The notes: a model not told the origin generated them from the letters alone. 64,000 nucleotides of DNA from Planctomycetes bacterium UBA7888 (GCA_002500505.1 DLRM01000039.1:533-64532), one strand, 5' to 3'. Positions 8,219 through 16,789 are shown, numbered from the stretch's first letter. Numbers and translations: made by a program.

Positions 8219-9541
8219 ATGTCTGAATCATCCACCAAAGATGTCCGTATTGCTGACCTTGCCCAGTTGGGTGGGGAGCAAGTTCGCCTGCGCGGTTGGC
8301 TTTACAACAGCCGTGGTAAAGGCAAGATGCTGTTCCTCTTGTTACGTGACGGGAGCGGTATTTGCCAATGTATTGTGCGCTCCGATTTAGTTAGCGAACC
8401 TTGTTTTGAGAATGCAAAACGACTGACGCAAGAGTCTTCCGTTTTAATCACAGGAACAGTTCAGTTGGATGATCGCGCACCGGGTGGAGCGGAACTGGTC
8501 GCCGACTCTGTTGAGGTGCATCAAATTGCAGAGCCGTTCCCCATCGGAAAGAAAGAGCATGGGCCGGGCTTTTTGATGGATCATCGGCATCTTTGGTTGC
8601 GCTCCAAAAAACAGATGGCTCTTCTGCGCGTACGGCACCGGGTCCTGAAATCCTTTCGCGAATTTTTGGACGACCAGGGTTTCTTTTGTGTTGATTCGCC
8701 AATTTTTACCCCAAATGCCTGTGAGGGAACTTCTACCCTGTTTCAGACGGAGTATTTTGAGGACACCGCATATCTGACCCAATCGGGCCAGCTTTATGCG
8801 GAAGCTTCCGCAATGGCTTTGGGTAAGGTCTATTGCTTTGGCCCTACTTTCCGTGCAGAAAAGTCAAAGACGCGCCGACACTTGACTGAGTTTTGGATGT
8901 TGGAGCCTGAAATGGCCTGGGCCGACTTGACGGATGTCTGCGATTTGGCGGAAGGCATGATTCGCTACACCATTCGCCAGTTGCTGGAGCATGCTCAAGC
9001 AGATTTGGCGGATTTAGAACGTGATCCAGCAACCTTAGAGGCTTGGGATTGTGAATGGCCTCGTTTGCCTTACGACGATGCTGCCACCATGCTTTTGGAG
9101 TGGCAAAAAGAAGGGAAGTATGAGTCCGAGTTTAAACCTGGTGATGACTTGGGTGCACCCGATGAAACGGTTTTGGGCGAGCACTTTGGTTGTCCGGTCA
9201 TGGTCACGCATTGGCCTAAAGAGGTGAAGGCGTTCTACATGAAGCGAGACCCTGACGATGAATCCAAGGTGTTGGGTGTGGACATCATTGCGCCTACTGC
9301 TGGTGAAATTGTGGGGGGTGCTGTTCGTGAAGAAGACCACGATGTGTTGTTAGGTCGAATTCACGACCATGACTTACCAGAAGAAGCCTTCCAGTGGTAT
9401 TTGGATTTGCGCAAGTTCGGTTCGGTGCCGCATGGCGGCTTTGGGATTGGTCTGGAACGAACGGTTTCTTGGCTTGCAGGCGTTGAGCATGTTCGAGAAT
9501 GCATTCCGTTCCCTCGGACTCTCCAGCGGATTTACCCCTAG
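8219..9541 (+). CDS. asnS: Asparaginyl-tRNA synthetase
   Basis: A 440-residue class IIb aminoacyl-tRNA synthetase that charges tRNA-Asn. It has an N-terminal OB-fold anticodon-binding domain (VRLRGWLYNSRGKGKMLFLL), motif 2 around CFGPTFRAEKSKTRRHLTEF with the following EPEMAW, and motif 3 GFGIGLERTVSWLAG near the C-terminus. The motif 2 region and length (430-470) fit AsnRS rather than AspRS. The start is the ATG at 8219, 4 bases after the upstream stop; an in-frame upstream codon at 8159 lies inside the preceding gene. A direct-charging AsnRS means asparaginyl-tRNA need not be made by GatCAB transamidation. Confidence 0.95.
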   Translation: MSESSTKDVRIADLAQLGGEQVRLRGWLYNSRGKGKMLFLLLRDGSGICQCIVRSDLVSEPCFENAKRLTQESSVLITGTVQLDDRAPGGAELVADSVEVHQIAEPFPIGKKEHGPGFLMDHRHLWLRSKKQMALLRVRHRVLKSFREFLDDQGFFCVDSPIFTPNACEGTSTLFQTEYFEDTAYLTQSGQLYAEASAMALGKVYCFGPTFRAEKSKTRRHLTEFWMLEPEMAWADLTDVCDLAEGMIRYTIRQLLEHAQADLADLERDPATLEAWDCEWPRLPYDDAATMLLEWQKEGKYESEFKPGDDLGAPDETVLGEHFGCPVMVTHWPKEVKAFYMKRDPDDESKVLGVDIIAPTAGEIVGGAVREEDHDVLLGRIHDHDLPEEAFQWYLDLRKFGSVPHGGFGIGLERTVSWLAGVEHVRECIPFPRTLQRIYP

Positions 9542-9558
9542 GGATTCCAGGGCGGTAT

Positions 9559-9587
9559 TTGACATACTATGATAAATGTCATAGTAT
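9559..9587 (+). promoter_or_regulatory. lexA promoter with overlapping LexA-type operator
   Basis: A perfect -35 TTGACA (9559-9564), a 17-nt spacer and a -10 TAGTAT (9582-9587) lie directly before lexA. Superimposed is a perfect 9-bp inverted repeat, ATACTATGA (9564-9572) and TCATAGTAT (9579-9587), separated by TAAATG. The right arm covers the -10 exactly and the left arm begins on the last base of the -35. A dimeric repressor bound here would block polymerase, which suits LexA autoregulation. The lexA ATG lies 6 nt after the -10, so the transcript should have essentially no leader. Confidence 0.8.
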
Positions 9588-9593
9588 TTGGAG

Positions 9594-10211
9594 ATGGCAG
9601 ATTCTGGGGGACTGACTCGGCGGCAGCGTGATGTTTTGGGCGCTGTAGGGGACTCGTTGCGAGCGCGTGGCATGCCGCCGACGCGAGCGGAATTGGGAGA
9701 ATCCCTTGGTGTTAGTGCTCAGACTGCGGATTTTCATCTACGAGCACTGGCTCGAAAGGGACACTTGCGTTTGGGGCGGCAGGCGCGGGATTTAGAACTC
9801 TTGGGAGCGGAAGCTGCACCGAGTTTTCGTGCGGTCCCTTTGTTGGGACGTGTGGCGGCGGGTAACCCATTGAGCGCGATTGAGAATCTGGAAGATGTTC
9901 TACCCGTCCCCGAAGGTTCCGGCGCAGACTTTGCTTTACGTGTTCAAGGCGACTCCATGGTTGAGGCCGGAATTTTGGACGGAGACCGAGTGTTAGTCCA
10001 ACAGCAAGATTTTGCCGCCAAAGGTGAGATTGTTGTAGCCCTGCTTGGCGAGGGCGATGCAATAGAAGCCACGGTGAAACGATATCTGCCTGCAAAAAAC
10101 CGAGTCATCCTTCGCCCTGCCAATGCCATGCTAGAAGATCGCGTGGTGCGTCCTGGCGAGGCATTCTCGATTGCCGGTCGCGTAGTCGGCGTTATCCGGT
10201 TGTGGGGATAG
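9594..10211 (+). CDS. lexA: LexA repressor
   Basis: LexA (205 residues) represses the SOS regulon until RecA-ssDNA triggers self-cleavage. The N-terminal winged helix is visible (TRRQRDVLGAVGDSLRARG, then TRAELGESLGVS). The hinge contains VAAGNP with the Ala-Gly cleavage pair near residues 85-90. The S24 protease has the serine in QGDSMVEAGILDGD and the lysine in ATVKRYLP. The ATG at 9594 is preferred over the TTG at 9588, which lies against the operator. It is the first gene of a cassette with a UmuD-like protein (4-base gap) and a Y-family polymerase. The operator sequence does not look like the E. coli CTGT-N8-ACAG box. Confidence 0.95.
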   Translation: MADSGGLTRRQRDVLGAVGDSLRARGMPPTRAELGESLGVSAQTADFHLRALARKGHLRLGRQARDLELLGAEAAPSFRAVPLLGRVAAGNPLSAIENLEDVLPVPEGSGADFALRVQGDSMVEAGILDGDRVLVQQQDFAAKGEIVVALLGEGDAIEATVKRYLPAKNRVILRPANAMLEDRVVRPGEAFSIAGRVVGVIRLWG

Positions 10212-10215
10212 CGCA

Positions 10216-10584
10216 ATGAAAGCAAAACCATTTTTGAAGTATGCTCGGACAGGAGGTAAGGCCGCACAATTTACGGGTGGTAGCTTTGTAGACGATGATT
10301 CCTCGACAACGTTTTTCTTGAGCTTGCACCAGCCGAGAGCGGACTCTGAGGGTTTTCAAAATGGAGATTTATTAGCGGTGAGTTCGCGCCCCGATGCTGA
10401 GTCTGGCGACTTGGTTGTTTGGTGGACTGGAGCGTCGACGACTTTGGCCTTAGCACGGGTGCAAGAAGACCTTTCCTTAGCCGCTGTTGCTGGTTTTGCC
10501 TCGCCCGTTCTTGATTCTGAACCAGTGCCGCGCGTTCGAGGGGTTGTCGTGGGTCGCTTGCGACGAGCCGAAGGGGTTTCCTAA
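10216..10584 (+). CDS. LexA/UmuD-like S24 protein lacking both catalytic residues
   Basis: 122 residues between lexA and the polymerase gene. From about residue 32 it aligns by eye with the LexA C-terminal domain: FQNGDLLAVSSRPDAESGD matches the ILDGDRVLV...KGE stretch, and the end RVRGVVVGRLRR matches RVVGVIRL. The position of the nucleophilic serine (GDSM in LexA) is occupied by Arg41-Ala42. The general-base lysine is absent; no lysine occurs anywhere after residue 16. It is therefore a UmuD-like fold that cannot self-cleave. Position suggests a polymerase accessory role comparable to UmuD' with UmuC, but this is inference. Confidence 0.75.
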   Translation: MKAKPFLKYARTGGKAAQFTGGSFVDDDSSTTFFLSLHQPRADSEGFQNGDLLAVSSRPDAESGDLVVWWTGASTTLALARVQEDLSLAAVAGFASPVLDSEPVPRVRGVVVGRLRRAEGVS

Positions 10585-10588
10585 GACT

Positions 10589-11770
10589 ATGACTCGTTTG
10601 CGTTCTGTCCTTCATGCGGACTTGGACGCTTTTTTCGTTGCGGTTGAGTGTGTTTTAAACCCGCGCCTGAAAGGACGCCCAGTTGTGGTTGGGGGCGCAC
10701 CTGAAAAACGGGGTGTCGTTGCGGCCGCAAGTTATGAGGCGCGGTCTTTTGGTATTCATTCCGCCATGCCAATGGCACAAGCTTTTCGCTTATGCCCTGA
10801 TTTGGTGCGCGTTTCCGGGAGCCATGCGATGTACTCAAGGGCTTCGCGAGCGGTCTTTGAAATTCTGGGGAACTTTACACCAATCGTGGAGAAGGTTTCC
10901 GTGGATGAGGCTTATTTAGATATGACGGGGACTAATCTTGTTGTGGGACGAACACTCGACGCTGCTGAGAAAATGCGACGAGAAGTTCGAGAGCGATTGC
11001 GTTTAGATTTGACTATTGGCTCATCTCAAAACCGCTTGGTTTCGAAAGTAGCCTCTGCTTTTGCCAAGCCCCAAGGCTTGTTTGATGTGCGGCCTGGACA
11101 AGAGGCTCGATTTTTAGCGCCCTTGCCGGTTAAAACACTTCCTGGTGTTGGTCCCGTCACGGAAGAAAAGCTTTTGGGTTTCAATCTCCCCACACTTGGC
11201 TCGCTTGCGAACACAGAAACCTGCTTTTTAAAGGAGAGGTTCGGTTCTTATGGAGCCTCTTTGCGGCGCCGTGCTCGCGGAGAAGATGAGACACCTGTTT
11301 TGCCACCATGGGAGCGCCCGCAGGAAAAAAGTATTGGCCACGAAGAAACTTTTCCAGAAGATACTGGAGATGACGACTTCTTGCACGCAAAACTTCAGGC
11401 TTTGCTTAGTGCGGCGACTCGGCGCCTGCGCAAGAGAGCTTTGCTCGCTAGGAAAGTGACCATCCGTTTGCGTTGGGCCGATTTCGTCACGGTTTCTCGA
11501 GACTTCACCTTGCCCCTTGCTACAGATCACGATGGTGAGCTTTTGAAACCTGCTTTGGAACTCCTGCACCGTATGCAAACTCGTCGCACTTTAGTCCGTC
11601 TGCTAGGAGTCCGCTTGAGTGGCCTTTGTCGGGGGTTTTGGCAGGGGAGTTTGCATGAGGTCCAAGGGAGTCCGGGCCGCTCTTTAGTGCAAGCTTTGGA
11701 TTCCATTCGTGACCGCTACGGGGATTCTTCAGTCCAGACCGGCGAGGCGGTTCGTTTGCCCCCTCGGTAA
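10589..11770 (+). CDS. dinB: Y-family translesion DNA polymerase (DinB/Pol IV-like)
   Basis: 393 residues from the ATG at 10589, which follows the upstream stop by 4 bases. Motif I LHADLDAFFVAVE and the catalytic pair in KVSVDEAYLDMTG are intact, as are the thumb-domain helix-hairpin-helix region (LPVKTLPGVGPVTEEKLLG) and the little-finger domain. The polymerase copies damaged templates with low fidelity. Its place in an operon headed by lexA and its operator implies SOS induction. No QxxLF-type clamp-binding peptide is evident at the C-terminus, which ends with DRYGDSSVQTGEAVRLPPR. It could be called UmuC-like from context, but the length fits DinB. Confidence 0.92.
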   Translation: MTRLRSVLHADLDAFFVAVECVLNPRLKGRPVVVGGAPEKRGVVAAASYEARSFGIHSAMPMAQAFRLCPDLVRVSGSHAMYSRASRAVFEILGNFTPIVEKVSVDEAYLDMTGTNLVVGRTLDAAEKMRREVRERLRLDLTIGSSQNRLVSKVASAFAKPQGLFDVRPGQEARFLAPLPVKTLPGVGPVTEEKLLGFNLPTLGSLANTETCFLKERFGSYGASLRRRARGEDETPVLPPWERPQEKSIGHEETFPEDTGDDDFLHAKLQALLSAATRRLRKRALLARKVTIRLRWADFVTVSRDFTLPLATDHDGELLKPALELLHRMQTRRTLVRLLGVRLSGLCRGFWQGSLHEVQGSPGRSLVQALDSIRDRYGDSSVQTGEAVRLPPR

Positions 11771-11836
11771 TGAGGCTACTTAATCGAATGTGCCCCCCCT
11801 CGTGGAATTAGAAGGCCTTTGTTTGCTCGGTCGCCT

Positions 11837-13039
11837 TTAGCGCCGCCAGATGGCGCGAATCACCGGCAAGCGAGCGGCACGCCATGCAGGTAAGAAGGAG
11901 AAAAGGAGGGCTGTAAGGAGAGTGGCCCCGACGAGCATGAACACAGAAAGAGGTTCGACAGAAATGGGAATCTCTTCAAATTTATAGACTTCAGCGGTAA
12001 AGAGGGGTTCTCCTCCAGAAAGCCAGGACTCCACAGTGCGTAGATTGTTCGTGAGCCAATAGCCAAGAAGAATGCCGAACAAAGAACCAAGCCCCGCCAC
12101 AAGAAGACCCAAGAACATAAAGAAACTCACAATTCTATTTGGAGTAGCCCCAAGAGCCCCAAGGACACCGATGTCGCGCCGTTTTTCGGAAACAGTCAGA
12201 GTCAGCGTTGCAATCAGTTGATAGGCCGCCACTAAAACGACAAGGAAGAAAACCGTTTGAAGGATTCCCTTTTGACTTTCAACAGCTCGCAAAAAGTTAC
12301 CCCCAGCATCGCGCCAAGTCGTGACTTGGCCGGAAAAGGGACCGGTAAGACCAGCAGTTTTCAATGCCTCTAGGGCTTGGCTTGCAAGCTCATCAGGCTC
12401 AACTCCGGGCTTCCCCCGCAGGAGAATTTCGGACCATCCCAAACTGTGTTGGGTCAAGCCGGATAAGTCCTCTCGCGAAACGAGGGCGCGGTCCATGTCC
12501 ATATCCCAGCGACCCGTCGTAAAAGTTGGTCCGGCTTGAAAGTCCCTGCTAGAAATGGTGGGTTTTCCAGAGGACCCTGTGCGAAAGGAAACAGCCTCGA
12601 GACGATCTCCAACTTTACAGGCCAATCTTTTTGAAGAGGCTTCGCCCAGGCGAATAGTTCCGAGAGGGATGTCATCCGTACCAATCAAGAGCATGCCCGT
12701 GAGGTCAGGAGAGCGAGGGTCGGCGTGAGTGGCGCTGCCGCTTCGACCAATCAAGCCAAACCAGTTCAGGCGAGGTTCGAATTGAGCGACCGAATTAAGA
12801 GGGCGGAGGGCATCAAGGAAGTCGTCCAGGGTCGCTGGGTTCTCAAACTGTTTTGGGAAGGGGTGGACGACGACATCGCCAGTGTGCTCACGGAGGGTGC
12901 GCTCTACTTCGACAAGGTATCCATTCACCACCGATTGGACAGTAAAAAGAACAGCAACTCCAAGGGCAATCGCAAGCGAGGACATTGCGAGGAGAGAACG
13001 ACTCCGCGCATACTTCCAAGCTAAATGAAGAAGGCTCAT
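11837..13039 (-). CDS. FtsX-type ABC permease, LolC/E-like (second permease)
   Basis: A 400-residue inner-membrane permease of the MacB/FtsX/LolCE superfamily. One TM helix near residues 17-40 is followed by a periplasmic domain of about 220 residues (HTGDVVVHPFPKQ, GMLLIGTD), then three C-terminal TM helices with the conserved ...RRDIGVLGALGATPNRIVSFF coupling-helix stretch. With the ATPase at 13036-13752 and the permease at 13745-15097 it forms a heterodimeric exporter, most like LolCDE, which releases lipoproteins from the inner membrane. It overlaps the ATPase gene by 4 bases (ATGA). Confidence 0.85.
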   Translation of the reverse strand: MSLLHLAWKYARSRSLLAMSSLAIALGVAVLFTVQSVVNGYLVEVERTLREHTGDVVVHPFPKQFENPATLDDFLDALRPLNSVAQFEPRLNWFGLIGRSGSATHADPRSPDLTGMLLIGTDDIPLGTIRLGEASSKRLACKVGDRLEAVSFRTGSSGKPTISSRDFQAGPTFTTGRWDMDMDRALVSREDLSGLTQHSLGWSEILLRGKPGVEPDELASQALEALKTAGLTGPFSGQVTTWRDAGGNFLRAVESQKGILQTVFFLVVLVAAYQLIATLTLTVSEKRRDIGVLGALGATPNRIVSFFMFLGLLVAGLGSLFGILLGYWLTNNLRTVESWLSGGEPLFTAEVYKFEEIPISVEPLSVFMLVGATLLTALLFSFLPAWRAARLPVIRAIWRR

Positions 13040-13752
13040 TGGACTTGGAGTCGTCCTTCTTGAAGCAACCAGGACAAAGTGCAGCGTTGAGCGATGGCCT
13101 CGTTGTGCGTAGCCAAGAGAACAGCGGCATTGTTTTGTTCTGCCAGGTCTAGGAGCAAGTCCAAGACCTCTTCGCCGGTGCTTGCATCGAGGTTTCCGGT
13201 TGGCTCATCGGCAAGGAGTAGGGAGGGGCGACTCACTAGCGCTCGGGCGACAGCAACGCGTTGTTGTTCGCCACCAGAAAGTTGAGAGGGACGATGCTTG
13301 AGGCGATCAGAAAGGCCGACCTGTTCTAAAACCTCAAGAGCGCGCTTCTTCTCTTCGTTTCGGCGCGAGAACCAAGAAAGTCCTGTTGCCAATCGGCGAG
13401 GTATGAGTACATTTTCAAGTGCGCTCAACTCAGGAAGCAATTGGAATTGTTGGAAGACGAAACCAATGTGTTCCGCCCGCAAGCAGGCAAGTTGCCGCTG
13501 GCTGCGACCTTGGGTGGGTTTCCCGGCAATTTTGATGGAGCCTGAATCAGGGAAATCAAGAAGTCCAAGAAGATGAAGAAGAGTTGATTTACCAGAACCG
13601 GAGGCGCCTTGAAGAGAGGCTACTTGGCCAGGTTGGAGCTGAAGCTCAATCCCGCAGAGGACATCGAGCTCTGTGGGGCCGATGGCGAAGGAGCGGCAGA
13701 GTTCTTGGCATTCAATGGCGGGTGCTGCAGATTGCAAGGAGACTTCACTCAT
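13036..13752 (-). CDS. lolD: LolD-like ABC ATPase
   Basis: A 238-residue ABC ATPase of the LolD/MacB/FtsE type. Walker A is GASGSGKST, the signature is LSGGEQQRVAVARAL, Walker B is LLLADEPTGNLD and the H-loop is LATHN. The ATG at 13752 is chosen because it overlaps the upstream permease stop by 8 bases and gives the usual length; the upstream in-frame extension runs inside that permease gene. It powers the two flanking FtsX-type permeases, probably for lipoprotein release. MacB-type antibiotic or peptide export is the alternative, but no MacA-like adaptor is present here. Confidence 0.9.
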   Translation of the reverse strand: MSEVSLQSAAPAIECQELCRSFAIGPTELDVLCGIELQLQPGQVASLQGASGSGKSTLLHLLGLLDFPDSGSIKIAGKPTQGRSQRQLACLRAEHIGFVFQQFQLLPELSALENVLIPRRLATGLSWFSRRNEEKKRALEVLEQVGLSDRLKHRPSQLSGGEQQRVAVARALVSRPSLLLADEPTGNLDASTGEEVLDLLLDLAEQNNAAVLLATHNEAIAQRCTLSWLLQEGRLQVQ

Positions 13753-15097
13753 AGCGGAGGGCTTCGACGGGGGACAAGAGAAGAGCCCGCACAGAAGGAG
13801 CGAGCGTGAAGAGGCAACCCAGGGCGAAGGCGGCCCAGGCGAAGCCGCTGGCTTGTTCTGGAATCCACAAGGTGGGAAGACCAGAAATGACGTAAAGATC
13901 GGATTGGAACACTTCGATTCCAAGGTTGTTCATGATGCGTTCCAGGCGATCGCCTTGGGCTAACCATCGAGCGGCTCCGTAACCAAGCAGGCTTCCAACA
14001 GCGGAGCCAAGAGCACCCGTAGAAAAAAGAAGTGCACCTCGACGCAAAGGAGAACAACCCAGTGCGGAAAGGACGCCAAGGTCTCGCACCTTCTCTCGTA
14101 CAAGAGCAGAAAGAGTTGCAAAAAGCCCGAATGCGGCTACGACCACAATGAAGAAGAGAACAAGAGCGGTGACCCGCCGTTCGTTATCAATGGCAGAAAG
14201 ATAAGTGGAACGGCGCTCCTGCCATGTTTCGAGAGCGCCACCGTTTGGGCCACCTGGCTCAGGGAGTGCTGCGTTTTGGAGGGTACTTAGGATGGCGGCC
14301 TTGGCAGCGGTAGGAGATGTGTCGGGCTTAAGTTCAATGAGGAGTTCTGAAAAGTCGGGGCCACCCTCGCCGAGGAGATTCCAGCGAAGCCCTTGTTCTC
14401 CGAGGCGGTGAACATAAAGACGGTCCATTCCCATTTCGTAATCCGAAGGCCGGAAGGTGCCCACCACCGTAAACCGTGCATTGTGCGCCAAGAGTGGGGC
14501 ATCGCCCACGGGCGGAAGGGGTGGCAATGCACCCAACTCAATCGTTTCCCCCAAACGGAATCCCAAGGCGCGGGCAAGGTTATCAGGAATCAGAACACCT
14601 GGACGAGCAAAGGGGTCATCCGAAGGGAGTTGAAAGGGATGCAAGGGGTCCTTCACGGGGAAAATCTGGGAAGTCTGTAGCGACTTTTTAAAGCCACCGG
14701 TTTTCAACTCCAGTTCTGGGTCAATGCCGACAACTTGCACGCCGTTGACGTCGGAGGAACTGGTGCGCGAGAGGAGAGATTCACCTCCCGTCAGCCCCAT
14801 AATGGAATAGGCCATCAGGTGAGGGGATATTGCTCGAATGGGTCCCTCGGGCGTTTGTAGTTGAGTGAGGGCCTTTTGATAGTCCAGCCAACTCGTGGAT
14901 CGTTCTGCGGAGGGTGAGTGAGCTGGAATGAGAAGAATATCCGCGAGAGGGCCTCGGGCATCCTCCCGGTCAATTTCGATGAGCCCGTTCATGACCGAGT
15001 TCACGGTCAATAGGGCGCACAGTCCAATCGCAACTCCTAAAACCGCAAGGACCTGGACAGGGCGGCGGAAGAGATAGGCGAGGGCGAGGCGGCTCAA
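13745..15097 (-). CDS. FtsX-type ABC permease, LolC/E-like (first permease)
   Basis: A 450-residue permease with the same architecture as its partner: an N-terminal TM helix (VLAVLGVAIGLCALLTVNS), a large periplasmic region, then three C-terminal TM helices with VREKVRDLGVLSALGCSPLRR. It is the first of three consecutive transporter genes and starts within the lysS stop region (4-base overlap), so it is translationally coupled to lysS. The two permeases differ enough to suggest a heterodimer such as LolC plus LolE. Confidence 0.85.
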   Translation of the reverse strand: MSRLALAYLFRRPVQVLAVLGVAIGLCALLTVNSVMNGLIEIDREDARGPLADILLIPAHSPSAERSTSWLDYQKALTQLQTPEGPIRAISPHLMAYSIMGLTGGESLLSRTSSSDVNGVQVVGIDPELELKTGGFKKSLQTSQIFPVKDPLHPFQLPSDDPFARPGVLIPDNLARALGFRLGETIELGALPPLPPVGDAPLLAHNARFTVVGTFRPSDYEMGMDRLYVHRLGEQGLRWNLLGEGGPDFSELLIELKPDTSPTAAKAAILSTLQNAALPEPGGPNGGALETWQERRSTYLSAIDNERRVTALVLFFIVVVAAFGLFATLSALVREKVRDLGVLSALGCSPLRRGALLFSTGALGSAVGSLLGYGAARWLAQGDRLERIMNNLGIEVFQSDLYVISGLPTLWIPEQASGFAWAAFALGCLFTLAPSVRALLLSPVEALRYE

Positions 15098-16560
15098 TCT
15101 TCGTCAGGGCGCATCAAGGGGAAGAGCAGGACATCGCGAATGGAATCGGACCCAAGGAGAATCATGACCAAACGGTCGATTCCGATCCCACACCCTCCGG
15201 CGGGGGGCATTCCGTAGGCTAAAGCACGTACGTAATCGTAGTCCACGGCGTTGGGAGCTTCTTCGTCTGAGTCTTGAACTTGACGCTCAAAATTTTCGAG
15301 CTGCTGTTCAGGATCGTTGAGTTCAGAAAATGCGTTGGCTAGTTCCATACCGCCCAAGAAGAATTCAAAGCGTTCTGCCCAAGTTGGATCTTCGGCGGAT
15401 GGTTTGGCGAGAGGGCAAATGGCGGCAGGGTAGTGCGTGACGAAAACAGGGCCGCGAAGTTGAGGTTCAGCAAAGCGTTCGAAGAGATTGTTGACTGCTT
15501 TCCACCAAAAGTAGTCCCCTTCACCTGTGACTTCAATGCCCTCAGTTTTCAAACGCTCCACTAGCGCTTCGCGGTCGGTAGCTTCAATGCCGACGTGTTC
15601 CAAGAAGGCATCGGCATACCGAATGCGTTGGAATGGTGTCGCAAGATTGAAATTTTCTTCCCGGAAGTTCGCTTGTAGTGAACCATCTTCTTGCTCGCAT
15701 CCGGCGGCCCGTGCGGCCTCGACAACGATTTGTTCTGTGCGGTCGGCCATGATGGAGAAATCCGCATACGCCTCATAGAACTCCAACATCGTGAACTCGG
15801 GGTTGTGTCGGTTCGAAATCCCTTCATTGCGGAAGACGCGCGCAAGTTCAAAAACACGCTCCAACCCGCCAACGAGCAACCGCTTGAGGTAAAGCTCCGG
15901 GGCAATCCGAAGGTAAAGCCCCATATCTAAAGTGTTGTGATGCGTGTGGAAGGGACGGGCATTGGCTCCGCCGTAAATGGGATGAAGGACTGGAGTTTCT
16001 ACTTCGTTGTAGTTGTGTTGCGCCAGCGTATTGCGGATTGAGGAAAGAACGGCGGACCGCTTTAAGAAGTGGGGGCGAATGCCTTCATTCGCAAATAAAT
16101 CTACATAACGCATGCGAGCGCGGAGTTCCACATCACTCATGCCATGCCATTTTGCCGGAGGATCTAAGAGTGCCTTGCAGAGAATCCGCATCCGTGTTCC
16201 GTAAACGGAGGCCTGACCCTTTTGGGTTTTCTTGAGTGTCCCGGTGACTTCGATGAAATCTCCCAAATTCAATTGCTTGAGAAGGGCAAAACTACCCTCT
16301 TCCACGAGTGCCTTTTCCATTACCGCTTGAATCCGGCCTGAAATGTCATCGAGGTCCAGGAAGGCGAGCTTCCCATATCCACGGCGGCCAAGGACTCGAC
16401 CGCAAATCGTGACCACTTCTCCTTCCCGGGCATCAAAGGACTCCAAAACCTCACTGGCGAGCTCGCGCGCAGTGGGGGGGGCGGCTGGGTAGGGGTCCAC
16501 ACCAGCGGCTCGTAGGTCGGCCAACTTTTGGAGGCGGTCTTCGGGGTATTGGGTTGACAT
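15094..16560 (-). CDS. lysS: Lysyl-tRNA synthetase, class II
   Basis: 488 residues from the ATG at 16560; a TTG at 16584 is an alternative start, but it lies beside the T-tract of the upstream terminator. The N-terminal OB-fold is visible (VVTICGRVLGRRGYGKLAFLD). Class II motif 2 lies around LARVFRNEGISNRHNPEFTM, and motif 3 is GCGIGIDRLVMILLG. It charges tRNA-Lys and is the first gene of an operon with the LolCDE-like transporter, overlapping it by 4 bases. No -10-like element lies directly before the start; the only DNA between it and tRNA-Ala is a terminator hairpin. Confidence 0.95.
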   Translation of the reverse strand: MSTQYPEDRLQKLADLRAAGVDPYPAAPPTARELASEVLESFDAREGEVVTICGRVLGRRGYGKLAFLDLDDISGRIQAVMEKALVEEGSFALLKQLNLGDFIEVTGTLKKTQKGQASVYGTRMRILCKALLDPPAKWHGMSDVELRARMRYVDLFANEGIRPHFLKRSAVLSSIRNTLAQHNYNEVETPVLHPIYGGANARPFHTHHNTLDMGLYLRIAPELYLKRLLVGGLERVFELARVFRNEGISNRHNPEFTMLEFYEAYADFSIMADRTEQIVVEAARAAGCEQEDGSLQANFREENFNLATPFQRIRYADAFLEHVGIEATDREALVERLKTEGIEVTGEGDYFWWKAVNNLFERFAEPQLRGPVFVTHYPAAICPLAKPSAEDPTWAERFEFFLGGMELANAFSELNDPEQQLENFERQVQDSDEEAPNAVDYDYVRALAYGMPPAGGCGIGIDRLVMILLGSDSIRDVLLFPLMRPDED

Positions 16561-16582
16561 TTCCAGCAGGGTTTCCGACGGC

Positions 16583-16624
16583 AAAAAAAAATCGCCCGGA
16601 GGTCAGATTCTAGACCTGCGGACG
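16583..16624 (-). terminator. Intrinsic terminator downstream of tRNA-Ala
   Basis: On the minus strand a 12-bp stem (arms at 16613-16624 and 16593-16604, one C-C mismatch and one G-U pair) encloses an 8-nt loop (16605-16612). It is followed by A and then nine T residues (16591-16583). This is a textbook rho-independent terminator for the minus strand. It ends 22 nt before the lysS ATG, so it may also limit read-through into lysS. Confidence 0.85.
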
Positions 16625-16641
16625 CTTGAATCGAAAGGAGA

Positions 16642-16717
16642 TGGTGGAGCTAAGGGGATTTGAACCCCTGACCTCTACACTGCCAGTGTAGCGCTCTCCC
16701 AGCTGAGCTATAGCCCC
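16642..16717 (-). tRNA. tRNA-Ala (anticodon GGC)
   Basis: A 76-nt tRNA with an encoded CCA. The acceptor arms GGGGCTA and TAGCTCC pair with a G3-U70 wobble, the classic alanine identity element. The D arm is GCTC...GAGC. The anticodon stem CTACA/TGTAG holds loop CTGGCAG, giving anticodon GGC. The T arm is AGGGG-TTCAAAT-CCCCT. It is transcribed towards lysS and followed by a strong terminator. Confidence 0.97.
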
Positions 16718-16789
16718 ACTCATTTCTCCAAAGATCTCCGGAATGAGCCTAGGGCCAAATCCGGGCGCAACAGTCTAGCGACGCGCGGA

